Source of the DNA: Nocardioides sp. JQ2195
GTDB lineage: Bacteria; Actinomycetota; Actinomycetes; Propionibacteriales; Nocardioidaceae
Length of the DNA: 64,000 nucleotides
Assembly (NCBI RefSeq): GCF_012272695.1
Contig: NZ_CP050902.1
Coordinates: 372,001 to 436,000 of the forward strand
Reading direction: 5' to 3'
Below the pieces are notes generated by a model that saw nothing but the letters and a program-made list of their open reading frames with translations, had not been told where the DNA came from and did no database searches. Positions 17,207 to 25,961 of the stretch are shown here, in pieces (within the stretch, counting starts at the first letter, position 1; every line of letters begins with the position of its first letter). A program made the translations under genes and the position numbers.

Positions 17207-17863
17207 CTACTCGAACGTCTCCTGCTTCTGCTGGGCCAGCTGTTCGCGCGCCCATCGGGGCAGGATGAAGATGCCTTCGGCGAGGACGGTGGGGCCCTCG
17301 GCGTCGGCGATGTGCGCCTCGACGTACGTCTTGACGCCGTCGACCTTCACGATCGCGCCCTCGGCGTGGAGGTCGCCCAGCGGTGTGCCGCGCCGGTAGG
17401 TCAGGGTCAGTCGACCGGTCATGCCGGGTGATCCACCGGCTGCCGCGGCCTCCCCGCAGACCTGGTCGAGGATCAGCGCGCTGACGCCGCCGTGGACCAG
17501 GCCGGGTGGGCCCTCGTAGGCCGCGCCGAGGTGGAAGTCGGCGGACGCCGTGCCGTCCTCGGACCAATGCGTCTCCAAGGGTGGCGCGATCGCGTTGCGC
17601 TGGCCCACGACGGTGTTGCCCATGTTGCGCACCTTGCCCTCGGAGCTGATCACGGCGCCGTACGCCCCCTCGATCTGGCTGGCCCGCAGTCGCGCGGTCA
17701 GGGCCTCGACCTGGCTGCGCACGTCCTCCATCTCCTCGTGGGGGACGGTGCTGCGGATCACCGCGTCCACGAGCTCGCGGGTGCTCTGGGCGAGTGCGCC
17801 GGCGACCTCGACCTCGCGGGCGATCTCTTCGGGGCTGAGGTCTTCGGTGCGGTAGTTCAACAT
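17207..17863 (-). CDS. PaaI-family hot-dog thioesterase
   Basis: A 218-residue protein. The C-terminal 130 residues are a hot-dog fold with the PaaI signature GLVHGGVSALILDQVCGEAAA and RLTLTYRRGTPLGDLHAEGA, expected to hydrolyse acyl-CoA thioesters. An N-terminal helical extension of about 80 residues (SPEEIAREVEVAGALAQSTRELVDAVIRS) is longer than in minimal PaaI proteins. The substrate is unknown. Confidence 0.8.
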   Translation of the reverse strand: MLNYRTEDLSPEEIAREVEVAGALAQSTRELVDAVIRSTVPHEEMEDVRSQVEALTARLRASQIEGAYGAVISSEGKVRNMGNTVVGQRNAIAPPLETHWSEDGTASADFHLGAAYEGPPGLVHGGVSALILDQVCGEAAAAGGSPGMTGRLTLTYRRGTPLGDLHAEGAIVKVDGVKTYVEAHIADAEGPTVLAEGIFILPRWAREQLAQQKQETFE

Positions 17864-17951
17864 GGGCTCACCCTAGGGCGTGGCGCAGCAGTGCTTGGTA
17901 GTGACACATATCGGGTTGGTCACTCGCCCTGTCGCATGGTCGGATGTGCCC

Positions 17952-18470
17952 ATGATCGAGCTGGTTCCCCCCTCCCCTGACCTCTACGACAGCTGGCTCG
18001 AGGCCGAGGACGAGTTCGGCGATGCCCACCGGGACGGGTCCGGCTTCTCCGGTCCCCGCCCCTCGACGGACCGGCCGGCGTACGACGCGATGGTGGCCGA
18101 CCGCCTGTCGATGGCGGACCCGTCCACCCCGGTCCCGGAGGGGTTCGTGCACTGCACGTTCCTGTGGATGGTCGGGGAGGCTGAGTTCATCGGCTACTTG
18201 GCGATCCGGCACGCGCTGACGCCGTTCCTCCTCGAGGAGGGCGGCCACGTCGGCTACTCGGTGCGCCCCTCGCGTCGACAGGAGGGCCACGCGACCCGTG
18301 CGCTGGGCCTGTCGCTGCCGGTCGCGGAGTCGCTGGGTATCGAGCGGGTGCTGGTCACCTGCGACGACGACAACATCGGCTCCTACCGAACGATCGAGGC
18401 CAACGGTGGTGTGCTCGAGGACGTGCGCAACGGCAAGCGTCGCTACTGGCTTGACGCGTCGGCGCGTTGA
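17952..18470 (+). CDS. GNAT-family N-acetyltransferase
   Basis: A 172-residue single-domain acetyltransferase with the CoA-binding motif A in VGYSVRPSRRQEGHATRALGLSLPVA (R-x-x-G-x-A at about 115) and motif B-like VLVTCDDDNIGSYRTIEANGG. It looks like the RimJ/RimL or YjaB-like branch that acetylates small molecules or protein N-termini. ATG 17952 is the first codon that fits the family start MIELVPPSPDLYDSW. Confidence 0.8.
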   Translation: MIELVPPSPDLYDSWLEAEDEFGDAHRDGSGFSGPRPSTDRPAYDAMVADRLSMADPSTPVPEGFVHCTFLWMVGEAEFIGYLAIRHALTPFLLEEGGHVGYSVRPSRRQEGHATRALGLSLPVAESLGIERVLVTCDDDNIGSYRTIEANGGVLEDVRNGKRRYWLDASAR

Positions 18471-18474
18471 TCGC

Positions 18475-20088
18475 TCAGCCTCGTCCGCGGTAGCGCTCCA
18501 GCACGTCGGTGAAGGCCTGCGGGTCGACCATGCCCGCGTCGAGCTTGTACGGCGGCATGCCGGTGCGGTGGATGAGCACCTTCCAGCCGCGGTGGCCGGG
18601 CGAGCCCTCCACCTCGATGTTCGCGTGAGCGCCTGCCAGGTCGAAGCGGTGGTGGCTGTCCTGGCTGCGGATGTCGAGCTGTCCGCGCTCCACGACGACC
18701 GTGGCCGGCGCGGCGTTCGAGTGGGCGCTCCAGAGCACGAGGGTGACCGCCGCGGCGGCCAGGGCCGTCACGACGCTGCCCACCGATCTCTCCTGCCAGG
18801 CGAGCCAGGCCAGGGCGAGCGTCGCTGCCCCGCCGACCACGAGGAGTGCCAGCAGGACCTGCTGGGTGCTGCGTCGGGCGCTGAGGTCGATGGTCTCGTG
18901 GGAGGGCGGTGCGGCGAGGTCGCTCGCGGTTTCCGTGCCGCTTCCGGTGGCGACCGCGGTGCTCACGGGCGCCGGCCGGCTCGGTTGCTGCGGCGCGGGT
19001 TGCGCTGCCGTGGATGATTCGGTGCGCTGCGGCTCGGCGACGTTCGGTGATGGGGCCGCGTGCTGCGCTGCGTCGGCACGGTGCGGCGGTTCCGGGTCCG
19101 GTGCCGGACTGCTTGCCGGAGGGTGGCCGTGGACCGGCTCCTCCACGTACGGCTTCAGAGGGGCCGGGGGATGGGTGCGCGACGTGGCCGCGTTGAGCAG
19201 CTCCTCGAGCGACTCGAACTTCATGGTCTTCCGGGGCTCGGGCTCCTGCGGGGGCTGAGGCTCCTGTGCCACCGGCGTCGGCGTGGGAGTGCGATCGGCG
19301 GGCGCCTCCGGGGTGGATGCGGCGGCCGGCCCTGCGTCGTACGTCGTCGGCTCGGTCGGCTTCCCGCGGGTGATCGCGGGCTTCGGAGCGCGCCGGGGAG
19401 GGGCGTCCTCTTCGGCCCGGAGCACCGCAGCCAGGGCAGGACCGATGACGGCTGCGTCGGTGATCTGCGGGGATGTGCTGTCCGCGACCGCGCGAGTTGC
19501 CGCCGGCCCGGGTGTGACTGGCTGGGACTCGAGCGGCTCGCGTGTCACCGGCTCGGGCGTCACTGGCTCGGGCGGCGGAGGTTTCTCGACAGTCTCCGGC
19601 GTGGTCGGAGCCGGTGGTCGCCTGCGCTTGCGCTGGAGCCGGCTGGTGAAGCGAGTGCGCATCCCCTCGGCCTCCGGTTGGGCCGGTGCGGCCTGACGCA
19701 GGGCCGCGAAAACGTCCAGCGGGGCGGACGGGCTGAAGCCGGTCGTGTCGATGTCGCCTGCGAGCGGCTCCGGCTGCGGCTCAGGCTCCGGCTCGCCGGC
19801 AGGTTCGGGCTCCGTCTCGACCGCGACACGGGGGCTGTCGTCCGGAGCCGGGCCGTCCACCTCGTCGTCGGACACACCCGTTGACGCCGGCTCACCAGGC
19901 GGGGTGGAGACCGCCTCAGTGTTGAGCAGGGGGTGGATCATCGGCCCGCTCACCGGATCGGCGAACAACTCCGACAACGGCGCGAACAGCGGATCCGCCG
20001 GCTGCGTCGATGCTGTCGGCGTCGCGGGTTCCTCGATCGGCTCGTCGACGCCGGCGTCGGCCAGCTCGTCGTGCGAAGGAGTGCCCAT
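18475..20088 (-). CDS. Pro/Glu-rich membrane protein of unknown function
   Basis: A 537-residue protein. The first about 390 residues are low-complexity and rich in Pro, Glu, Ala and Thr (for example EPEPAGEPEPEPQPEPLAGD), so probably disordered and cytosolic. Two adjacent hydrophobic segments follow (VLLALLVVGGAATLALAWLAW and VVTALAAAAVTLVLWSA), then a compact domain of about 90 residues (VVVERGQLDIRSQDSHHRFD and VLIHRTGMPPYKLD) ending YRGRG. No family is recognised. ATG 20088 is chosen because longer readings run toward the tRNA-Lys gene. Confidence 0.6.
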   Translation of the reverse strand: MGTPSHDELADAGVDEPIEEPATPTASTQPADPLFAPLSELFADPVSGPMIHPLLNTEAVSTPPGEPASTGVSDDEVDGPAPDDSPRVAVETEPEPAGEPEPEPQPEPLAGDIDTTGFSPSAPLDVFAALRQAAPAQPEAEGMRTRFTSRLQRKRRRPPAPTTPETVEKPPPPEPVTPEPVTREPLESQPVTPGPAATRAVADSTSPQITDAAVIGPALAAVLRAEEDAPPRRAPKPAITRGKPTEPTTYDAGPAAASTPEAPADRTPTPTPVAQEPQPPQEPEPRKTMKFESLEELLNAATSRTHPPAPLKPYVEEPVHGHPPASSPAPDPEPPHRADAAQHAAPSPNVAEPQRTESSTAAQPAPQQPSRPAPVSTAVATGSGTETASDLAAPPSHETIDLSARRSTQQVLLALLVVGGAATLALAWLAWQERSVGSVVTALAAAAVTLVLWSAHSNAAPATVVVERGQLDIRSQDSHHRFDLAGAHANIEVEGSPGHRGWKVLIHRTGMPPYKLDAGMVDPQAFTDVLERYRGRG

Positions 20089-20196
20089 GACTGGAAAACT
20101 AGCCACCTTCGTCAGCGTTATGGTCGCGGGTCGCGCATTGAGACGCGTGTGACCGATGTCGCGAGTCGTGGATGGCGTCCGACGCCTGCGCGTGAG

Positions 20197-20269
20197 TAGG
20201 CCCTGTGGGACTCGAACCCACAACCAACGGATTAAAAGTCCGGAGCTCTGCCAATTGAGCTAAGGGCCC
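20197..20269 (-). tRNA. tRNA-Lys (TTT)
   Basis: On the minus strand: acceptor GGGCCCT pairs with AGGGCCT, D-stem GCTC, anticodon loop CTTTTAA, T-stem GTGGG/CCCAC around TTCGAGT, discriminator A. The anticodon is TTT. No CCA is encoded. Confidence 0.95.
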
Positions 20270-20400
20270 GGGAGATGCGAAGTCTAGTCAGAAGGACCCT
20301 CGGGACCTCCACCGCGCAAATCGACGCCTGAAGTATGTCGCATGGGTCAGGAGCGCTCCCAGCCCGGGTGCCATGGTCTCCGCCCAGGAGGAGGGTCGCG

Positions 20401-20664
20401 ATGTCGGGCAGGTCGGAGCGGGAGAATACGCTGCACGCAGCTCTGCCCGACGGCACAATGTTCTTCGTGACCACCACGGACGGCCTGCTGGCGGGCGTTG
20501 ATGCTGCGCGGCGTCGGATCATGTGGCGAGTCTTCTCGGCCAACGTCATCGCTGGGACTGTGTGGCTCCTGGTCCTGGCGTTGCTGAGCTGGCCCCTGGC
20601 CCTGATCGGCGTCCTCTACGTCGCCGTCGCAAGCGGCTTCCTGGCCGTGACCCACGGCACCTGA
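20401..20664 (+). CDS. Small membrane protein, unknown function
   Basis: An 87-residue protein with a short polar N-terminus (MSGRSERENTLHAALPDG) and two closely spaced hydrophobic segments near the C-terminus (VIAGTVWLLVLALLSWPLAL and IGVLYVAVASGFLAV) forming a hairpin. AGGAGGGTCGCG lies just upstream of ATG 20401, a strong ribosome site. No family is recognised. The next about 240 bases hold no convincing gene. Confidence 0.55.
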   Translation: MSGRSERENTLHAALPDGTMFFVTTTDGLLAGVDAARRRIMWRVFSANVIAGTVWLLVLALLSWPLALIGVLYVAVASGFLAVTHGT

Positions 20665-20908
20665 TGAGCGAATGGTCGTATGGACCTGAGCTGACCATCG
20701 TGGTCGCGGGCGGTGGGTGTCTGTGCGATGCGGACCTTCCGCTGAGTCGCAATCGGCATCCCCGGGCCTCGCGACCGTCGTCAACCACGGATCGAGGCCG
20801 CCACCTGCAGGTATCGTGGGTGGCCGGGATGCTGCGGCGTCCCGGCCACTGGGCCGAGACCAGGTGCATCGGGTTCCTGGTCCCACGCCACGAGGAGAGG
20901 ACCGTCTG

Positions 20909-21088
20909 GTGTTCATGACCATCGTTGGAGCCGTCGTCGCTGTTGTCTTCATCGGCGCGGTCCTGGAGGGCCGCCGCAAGAAGCGTCGCCACGCCCGCGG
21001 GACCCTCGACCACCGCATCCAGGCTGGGAACACCCAGGGCCAGGAGTACGGCACACCTCCCCAGGTCCCGGGTTCGTACAGCGGATGA
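20909..21088 (+). CDS. Single-pass small membrane protein
   Basis: A 59-residue protein: one N-terminal transmembrane helix (MTIVGAVVAVVFIGAVLEG), then a basic patch RRKKRRHARG and a polar tail. GAGGAGAGG lies eight bases upstream of GTG 20909; an ATG two codons later is the alternative. No family is recognised. The strong ribosome site and the helix-then-positive layout support a real gene. Confidence 0.5.
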   Translation: MFMTIVGAVVAVVFIGAVLEGRRKKRRHARGTLDHRIQAGNTQGQEYGTPPQVPGSYSG

Positions 21089-21136
21089 TGCCGACCGCAT
21101 TGCTCCACCAGCCGGCGACCGTTCTGGTTCTGCTGC

Positions 21137-21760
21137 GTGGACGCTGAGGCCCACCCGGCGCGTCGCCGGGTCGTCGCGACGGTGATGACGGCCGTCGTCG
21201 GCGCAGTGCTCCTCGCGGTGTCCTTGCGGATCGAGCCCGGCAGCGCCTGGTTCTACCCATCGACACTCGCCCTGGCGGCCGTGTGGGCGGTGGGGGCGTG
21301 GGCTTCGGGGCCCCTCCACCTGGGCCGGGTCGGCACCGAGCGACCGGTCGCCCCCGCCCTGCTCGTGGGTGGTGGACTGGCAGCGGTGTTCGTCCTGGGC
21401 GCACTGGTCGTGCGCGAGATCCCTGTCCTCGCCGACCGGGTCTCCGACGTGCTCGCCTATGCCGACAGGGGGCCGTGGCTGCCGCTCCTGCTGATCACGG
21501 TGATCAACGGGGTGGCCGAGGAGATGTTCTTCCGGGGGGCCCTCTTCGACGCGCTGGACCGGGCACCGGTGTCGATCACCGCCGTGGCCTACGCCGCGGT
21601 GACCCTGGTCACCGGCAATCCGATGCTGGCCTTCGCCGCCCTCATCCTGGGGGTTGTCGTCGGACAGCAACGCCGGGTCTCCGGCGGGCTGCTGGCGCCG
21701 GCGATCACCCACGTCACCTGGTCGGTGACGATGCTGTTCGTGCTGCCGGCGTTGTTCTGA
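21137..21760 (+). CDS. CPBP-family intramembrane protease/immunity-type protein
   Basis: A 207-residue membrane protein with about six hydrophobic segments. It carries CPBP (Abi) motif 1 as NGVAEEMFFRGALFDAL (EExxxR at about 131-136) and a late His in LAPAITHVTWSVTM, which together build the active site of the Rce1-like family. Such proteins cleave or bind membrane-associated substrates; in bacteria few substrates are known. The start is GTG 21137. Confidence 0.75.
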   Translation: MDAEAHPARRRVVATVMTAVVGAVLLAVSLRIEPGSAWFYPSTLALAAVWAVGAWASGPLHLGRVGTERPVAPALLVGGGLAAVFVLGALVVREIPVLADRVSDVLAYADRGPWLPLLLITVINGVAEEMFFRGALFDALDRAPVSITAVAYAAVTLVTGNPMLAFAALILGVVVGQQRRVSGGLLAPAITHVTWSVTMLFVLPALF

Positions 21761-21763
21761 GGG

Positions 21764-22657
21764 CTACGCGCCGTCGGCCAGGGCACGGCGTACGGCGTCC
21801 TCGTAGGGCAGCGGGTCGCCGGGCACCACGTCGGTGATGGAGGTGTCGGTGACCACCACCTCGGTGCCCATCGAGTCGATGAGGTTGCGCCCCGTGGTCA
21901 CGTCGATGTCGGTGACGAGGGCCAGCCAGTACGACGACAGGCGCGGCGTGAGCACGGGCACCTTGAGGATCGGGAGTGGACGGCCCTGGATGCGGGCGAC
22001 CACGCGCAACATGTCGACGTACGTCAGCTGGTCGGCGCCGCCGATCTCGAAGGTGCGACCCAGCGCGTCAGGGTGGGCCACGACGCCCGAGATGTAACGG
22101 ACGACGTCGTCGATGGCGATCGGCTGGGTGCGGGTGGACGCCCACTGGGGGACCAGCATGGCCGGCAACCGCTTGACCAGCTGGCGGGTCAGCTCCCACG
22201 AGATCCCGCCGTTGCCGACCACGATCGCCGCGCGCAGCACGGTCACGGGTACGCCGGCCTCACCGAGCAGGTGCTCGACCTCCCGGCGCGAGCGCAGGTG
22301 GGCCGAGAGGTCGCTGTCATCGGCTCCGAGGCCACCCATGTAGACGATCTGGCGCACGCCCTGCTCGGCGGCCACCGTGCCGAAGAGTCGTGCGGCCGCC
22401 GCGTCGCGCTCCTCGAAGTCGGGCTTGTCGAGCGAGTGGACCAGGTAGATCGCGACCTCGACGTCAGCGAGTGCGTCGCGCAAGGAGTCGGCATCGGCCA
22501 CGTCGCCGAAGACCGGGTCGCCCGGGCCGGCGTACTCCTCGGGTCGGCGCGTCATCGCGCGGACGGCGTGGCCCTCCGCCTCCAGGACGGGGCCGAGCCG
22601 CTGGCCGATGAAGCCTGATGCGCCCGTGAGCAGGACCGTCGTTGCCGGGTTCGTCAT
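21764..22657 (-). CDS. NAD(P)-binding atypical SDR / NmrA-like protein
   Basis: A 297-residue protein with the Rossmann motif VLLTGASGFIGQRLGPVLEAEGH at the start and VFGDVADADSLRDALADVEVAIYLVHSL typical of the atypical short-chain dehydrogenase (complex I subunit/NmrA-like) group. IVYMGGLG replaces the usual catalytic Ser region, so catalysis is uncertain; many relatives bind NADP as sensors or act as epimerase-like reductases. It is convergent with the CPBP gene with a three-base gap. Confidence 0.75.
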   Translation of the reverse strand: MTNPATTVLLTGASGFIGQRLGPVLEAEGHAVRAMTRRPEEYAGPGDPVFGDVADADSLRDALADVEVAIYLVHSLDKPDFEERDAAAARLFGTVAAEQGVRQIVYMGGLGADDSDLSAHLRSRREVEHLLGEAGVPVTVLRAAIVVGNGGISWELTRQLVKRLPAMLVPQWASTRTQPIAIDDVVRYISGVVAHPDALGRTFEIGGADQLTYVDMLRVVARIQGRPLPILKVPVLTPRLSSYWLALVTDIDVTTGRNLIDSMGTEVVVTDTSITDVVPGDPLPYEDAVRRALADGA

Positions 22658-22976
22658 GCCCCCAGCATGCCCGAAGAACGGCGACGGGCGGTGACGAGGA
22701 CGAGGCGCTCGAGGTGGCTCCGTAACACGCCCGTCGCCAACTGTTCACCCGCCCCGGGAAAATGGTTGCTCGTCGACCATTCCTTTTCCCGTGGTGATTG
22801 GTAGGCTTCGGGTGCACCCGGTGCAAGTTCCAGTATGGCTGACGCCCGCGGAGTTTGTGATCCAACGGCGTTTCTTCTTCGTGGGCCAGATTCACGAGTC
22901 GGAGCGACGTGTCACCGCATCTGGTGTGGGGCCGTTGAAGTGATGGCCTCTCGCCCCGACAAAGGAGTATCGAGCA
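22658..22976 (+). promoter_or_regulatory. Gene-free stretch upstream of the cold-shock gene
   Basis: These 319 bases separate two divergent genes and have no convincing coding region. A possible -10 (TAGGCT, 22802-22807) would give a leader of about 160 bases, in line with the long structured leaders of cold-shock mRNAs. AAAGGAGTATCGAGCA before the ATG is a strong ribosome site. Confidence 0.45.
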
Positions 22977-23180
22977 ATGGCTCAGGGCACCGTCAAGTGG
23001 TTCAACGCTGAAAAGGGCTTCGGCTTCATCGCCCAGGAAGACGGCGGCGACGACGTCTTCGTGCACTATTCGGCCATCCAGTCGAACGGCTACAAGTCGC
23101 TGGACGAGAACCAGAAGGTCGAGTTCGACGTCACGCAGGGTCCCAAGGGCCCGCAGGCGGAGAACGTTCGCCCGCTCTGA
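22977..23180 (+). CDS. Cold-shock protein (CspA family)
   Basis: A 67-residue single cold-shock domain. RNP1 is visible as KGFGFIAQE and RNP2 as DVFVHYSAI; the start [18 protein letters not shown] is near-invariant in the family. It binds single-stranded nucleic acid and acts as an RNA chaperone that limits secondary structure. The long upstream region and the intrinsic terminator downstream indicate a monocistronic gene. Confidence 0.96.
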   Translation: MAQGTVKWFNAEKGFGFIAQEDGGDDVFVHYSAIQSNGYKSLDENQKVEFDVTQGPKGPQAENVRPL

Positions 23181-23236
23181 TCACAACCTGATCGAGCACA
23201 ACACGAAGAAGGTCTACGCACCGACTTCTCTTCGGA

Positions 23237-23277
23237 GGCCTCAACCCACCCGGGTTGGGGCCTTCGGACCATTTTTT
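23237..23277 (+). terminator. Intrinsic terminator of the cold-shock gene
   Basis: An 11-bp stem (23237-23247 with 23252-23262, one G-U pair) followed within about ten bases by ATTTTTT at 23271-23277. This is the only classical hairpin-plus-T-run terminator noticed in the window. Confidence 0.88.
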
Positions 23278-23388
23278 GACTATCTTTGGGTTCCTGGGGG
23301 TTTGGATCACCAGTCAACGGGCATGGTGGGACGTGGAGTATGCCCGACGTAGGGCTGGGGAACGCTCCCACAGAGAGGGACACGAGGC

Positions 23389-23574
23389 GTGCACGACCAG
23401 TTCGACGTCACTCTCGAGGATCAGGAACTGCTCGACGAGGTCGAGCTCACCACGAGCCTGATCATTGCCGCGAGTGAGTCCGACGCTGCCCTGTCGCAGG
23501 AGCAGATCGATGAGATCCTCGGTGTGGTCCCCGCCGATGAGCCGAACGCTCCCGAGACCGGCGATCCTGCCTAG
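23389..23574 (+). CDS. Small acidic protein, unknown function
   Basis: A 61-residue strongly acidic protein (VTLEDQELLDEVELTTSLIIAASESDAAL, then QEQIDEILGVVPADEPN) that looks like two short amphipathic helices. GAGAGGGACACGAGGC precedes the GTG at 23389. No family is recognised; the size and acidity resemble small regulatory or partner proteins in actinobacteria. It precedes csoR by about 50 bp. Confidence 0.6.
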   Translation: MHDQFDVTLEDQELLDEVELTTSLIIAASESDAALSQEQIDEILGVVPADEPNAPETGDPA

Positions 23575-23597
23575 TTCGTCTCCCACGCCCAGCATTC

Positions 23598-23617
23598 ATA
23601 CCCCAGGGGGGTAGTCT
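23598..23617 (+). promoter_or_regulatory. CsoR operator overlapping the csoR promoter
   Basis: ATACCCCAGGGGGGTAGT (23598-23615) matches the known CsoR-box pattern, an A/T-flanked C-run facing a G-run. It overlaps TAGTCT (23612-23617), a likely -10 that ends six bases before the csoR ATG. Repressor bound here would block the promoter, giving copper-relieved autoregulation (inference from family knowledge). Confidence 0.75.
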
Positions 23618-23623
23618 GTGGGC

Positions 23624-23917
23624 ATGGCCGAACACCAGCACGGATACATCCACCGCAAGGACGACTACCTCAAGCGGCTCAAGCGCATCGAGGGCCAGGC
23701 CCGCGGACTGCAGCGCATGGTCGAGGAGGAGAAGTACTGCATCGACATCCTCACCCAGGTGTCTGCGATGACCAAGGCACTCCAAGCGGTCTCCATCGGC
23801 CTGCTCGAGGAGCACATGGGCCACTGTGTCGTCGACGCCGCCCGGGCCGGTGAGGAGCAGGGCCGCGAGAAGGTCGCCGAGGCGACCGAGGCGATCGCCC
23901 GCCTGATTCGGTCCTGA
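23624..23917 (+). CDS. csoR: Copper-sensing repressor CsoR (DUF156)
   Basis: A 97-residue all-helical repressor. The copper ligands of the family are in place: Cys in EEKYCIDIL and the H-x3-C in EEHMGHCVVDA, with the conserved RLKRIEGQARGLQRM helix at the N-terminus. Cu(I) binding releases CsoR from its C/G-rich operator, and such an operator lies immediately upstream. A copper chaperone follows 23 bp downstream. I take ATG 23624, consistent with a leaderless transcript; GTG 23618 is possible. Confidence 0.9.
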   Translation: MAEHQHGYIHRKDDYLKRLKRIEGQARGLQRMVEEEKYCIDILTQVSAMTKALQAVSIGLLEEHMGHCVVDAARAGEEQGREKVAEATEAIARLIRS

Positions 23918-23940
23918 TCCCGATCACCAGGAGGAGCCAC

Positions 23941-24147
23941 ATGGCCACGATCAGCAGCTGGAACGTCACGGGGATGACCTGTGGGCACTGCGTTGCCTCT
24001 GTCACCGAGGAGATCCAGGAGATTCCCGGTGTCGAGTCCGTCGACGTCGTCCTCGAGAGCGGAGCGGTGACGGTCACCAGCGCCGAGCCCCTCGACCGCG
24101 CGGCCGTCGAGTCGGCCGTCGCCGAAGCGGGCTACCAGCTGGCCTGA
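23941..24147 (+). CDS. copZ: Copper chaperone CopZ-like (heavy-metal-associated domain)
   Basis: A 68-residue HMA domain with the metal motif GMTCGHC (Cys at about 14 and 17) and the beta-alpha-beta pattern SVTEEIQEIPGVESVDVVLESG. It binds Cu(I) and passes it to ATPases or to CsoR. AGGAGGAGCCAC upstream is a strong ribosome site. It is the second gene of the csoR operon. No copper-exporting ATPase is present in the window, so the transporter must be elsewhere. Confidence 0.92.
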   Translation: MATISSWNVTGMTCGHCVASVTEEIQEIPGVESVDVVLESGAVTVTSAEPLDRAAVESAVAEAGYQLA

Positions 24148-24325
24148 ACCACACGCCGTACGCCGGGTGGTGCGTCGCCCACGGCCTGCGAGCGAGTGTT
24201 TGTGGTCACGAATTGCGCCTGCTCCGCGTGAAGCCGGGGAAGGTCCGGAGCGCGGCAGTTGCGCGCCACGCCGATGTTGCCCCTAGCATGTTCAGCGTTC
24301 AGGTCCTCCTCATCAGGAGTTTTCC

Positions 24326-24943
24326 GTGGCTTTTCGATTCCGCCCTGTCGATTCATCCTTCTACGACCTCTTTGCCGAGTCCGCTCAGCACCTCCTCGGT
24401 GGCGCAGCGCTGCTCGCCGAGATGCTCAGCGAAGACAGCAACCGTGAAGAAGTCGCGTCCCGTATGCGTGCCGCAGAGCACGAGTGCGACGAGACGACCC
24501 ACGCCATCGTCCGCCGGGTGAACAGCACCTTCGTGACGCCGTTCGACCGCGAAGACATCTACTCGCTGGCCTCCGGGCTCGACGACGTGATGGACGAGAT
24601 GGATGAGGCTGTCGACCTGATCCTGCTCTACGAGGTCGAGCACCTGCCCTCCGAGCTGTCCAAGCAGGTCGAGGTGCTCCAGCGCTGTGCCGAGCTCACC
24701 GCCGACGCGATGCCGCGCCTCCAGGCGATGAAGGACCTCGACGAGTACTGGATCGAGATCAACCGCCTCGAGAACACCGGCGACAAGAGCTACCGACGGA
24801 TCCTGGCCAGCCTGTTCAGCGGCAAGTACGAAGCCATCGAGGTGATCAAGCTCAAGGACATCGTCGAGGCGCTCGAGCAGGCGATCGACGCGTTCGAGAC
24901 GGTGGCCAACATCGTCGAACAGATCGCGGTCAAGGAGTCCTGA
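24326..24943 (+). CDS. DUF47/PhoU-like regulator of the Pit phosphate transporter
   Basis: A 205-residue helical-bundle protein of the DUF47 (PhoU-like) family. Its repeated acidic helices (AAEHECDETTHAIVRRVNSTFVTPF, DREDIYSLASGLDDVMDEMDE, RLENTGDKSYRRILASLFSG) are expected to hold metal clusters. DUF47 proteins are commonly encoded before Pit transporters and are thought to control them. The GTG at 24326 follows CAGGAG. The stop is five bases from the pit start, so the two are co-translated. Confidence 0.88.
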   Translation: MAFRFRPVDSSFYDLFAESAQHLLGGAALLAEMLSEDSNREEVASRMRAAEHECDETTHAIVRRVNSTFVTPFDREDIYSLASGLDDVMDEMDEAVDLILLYEVEHLPSELSKQVEVLQRCAELTADAMPRLQAMKDLDEYWIEINRLENTGDKSYRRILASLFSGKYEAIEVIKLKDIVEALEQAIDAFETVANIVEQIAVKES

Positions 24944-24947
24944 CCGC

Positions 24948-25952
24948 ATGGAACTCGCGATTGTCATCGCGGTCATCGTCGTTGCCCTGGTCTTCGACTA
25001 CACCAACGGCTTCCATGACGCGGCGAATGCCATCGCCACGTCGGTCTCGACGCGTGCGCTGACTCCACGCGTCGCACTGGCCATGGCCGCGGTGATGAAC
25101 TTCGTCGGTGCGTTCCTCGGCCAGAAGGTCGCCGAGACGGTGGCCGAGGTGATCTCGCCACCTTCCGACACCCATGGCCTGATCATCGTGATGGCCGGTC
25201 TGCTCGGCGCCATCACGTGGAACCTGATCACGTGGTACTTCGGGCTGCCCTCGTCCTCCTCGCACGCCCTGATCGGTGGCCTGGTCGGAGCCGCGATGGC
25301 AGCCGGGGTCGGCGTTAAGTGGGGCGTCGTGGTCGACAAGGTCCTGATCCCGATGATCCTGTCGCCGGTCTTCGCCTTCGCTGCCGGATTCGCAGTGATG
25401 ATCCTGATCCTGTGGCTCTTCCGCCGGGCCAGCCCGGCCCGCGCGAACCGTGGCTTCCGCATGGCGCAGACCGCGTCCGCCGCGGCCATGGCCCTGGGCC
25501 ACGGACTCCAGGACGCCCAGAAGACGATGGGTGTCATCTTCCTTGCCCTGGTCACCATCGGCTACGCCGAGACCGGCGACGGTCTCCCGTGGTGGGTCAT
25601 CGTGCTCGCGGCGACGGCGATCTCGCTCGGCACCCTGTCCGGTGGCTGGCGGATCATGCGCACGCTCGGCCGGCGCATTATCCACCTCGACCCGCCGCGT
25701 GGCTTCGCCGCTGAGTCGGTCGCCGCCTCGGTGCTCTACACGACGGCGTACGTCTTCGAGGCGCCCATCTCCACGACCCACACGATCACCTCTGCGGTGA
25801 TGGGCGTCGGCGCCACGAAGCGGCTCTCCGCCGTGCGGTGGGGTGTCGCCAAGTCGATCCTCACCGGCTGGGTGCTCACCTTCCCGGCAGCCGGCGCCGT
25901 GGCCGCGGTGGCCTACTGGCTCTCCCACTTCCTGATCGAAGTCCTCCCCTGA
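24948..25952 (+). CDS. pit: Low-affinity inorganic phosphate transporter (PiT family)
   Basis: A 334-residue transporter with about ten membrane segments. It carries the PiT signature twice: FDYTNGFHDAANAIATSVSTRALTP at the N-terminus, and the second-half counterpart around FEAPISTTHTITSAVMGVGATKRLSAVRWG. It moves metal-phosphate with protons. It is adjacent to its DUF47 partner and 1.3 kb from the high-affinity pst operon, so both uptake routes are grouped. A 63-bp palindrome lies ten bases after the stop. Confidence 0.93.
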   Translation: MELAIVIAVIVVALVFDYTNGFHDAANAIATSVSTRALTPRVALAMAAVMNFVGAFLGQKVAETVAEVISPPSDTHGLIIVMAGLLGAITWNLITWYFGLPSSSSHALIGGLVGAAMAAGVGVKWGVVVDKVLIPMILSPVFAFAAGFAVMILILWLFRRASPARANRGFRMAQTASAAAMALGHGLQDAQKTMGVIFLALVTIGYAETGDGLPWWVIVLAATAISLGTLSGGWRIMRTLGRRIIHLDPPRGFAAESVAASVLYTTAYVFEAPISTTHTITSAVMGVGATKRLSAVRWGVAKSILTGWVLTFPAAGAVAAVAYWLSHFLIEVLP

Positions 25953-25961
25953 TCCCTTCCC

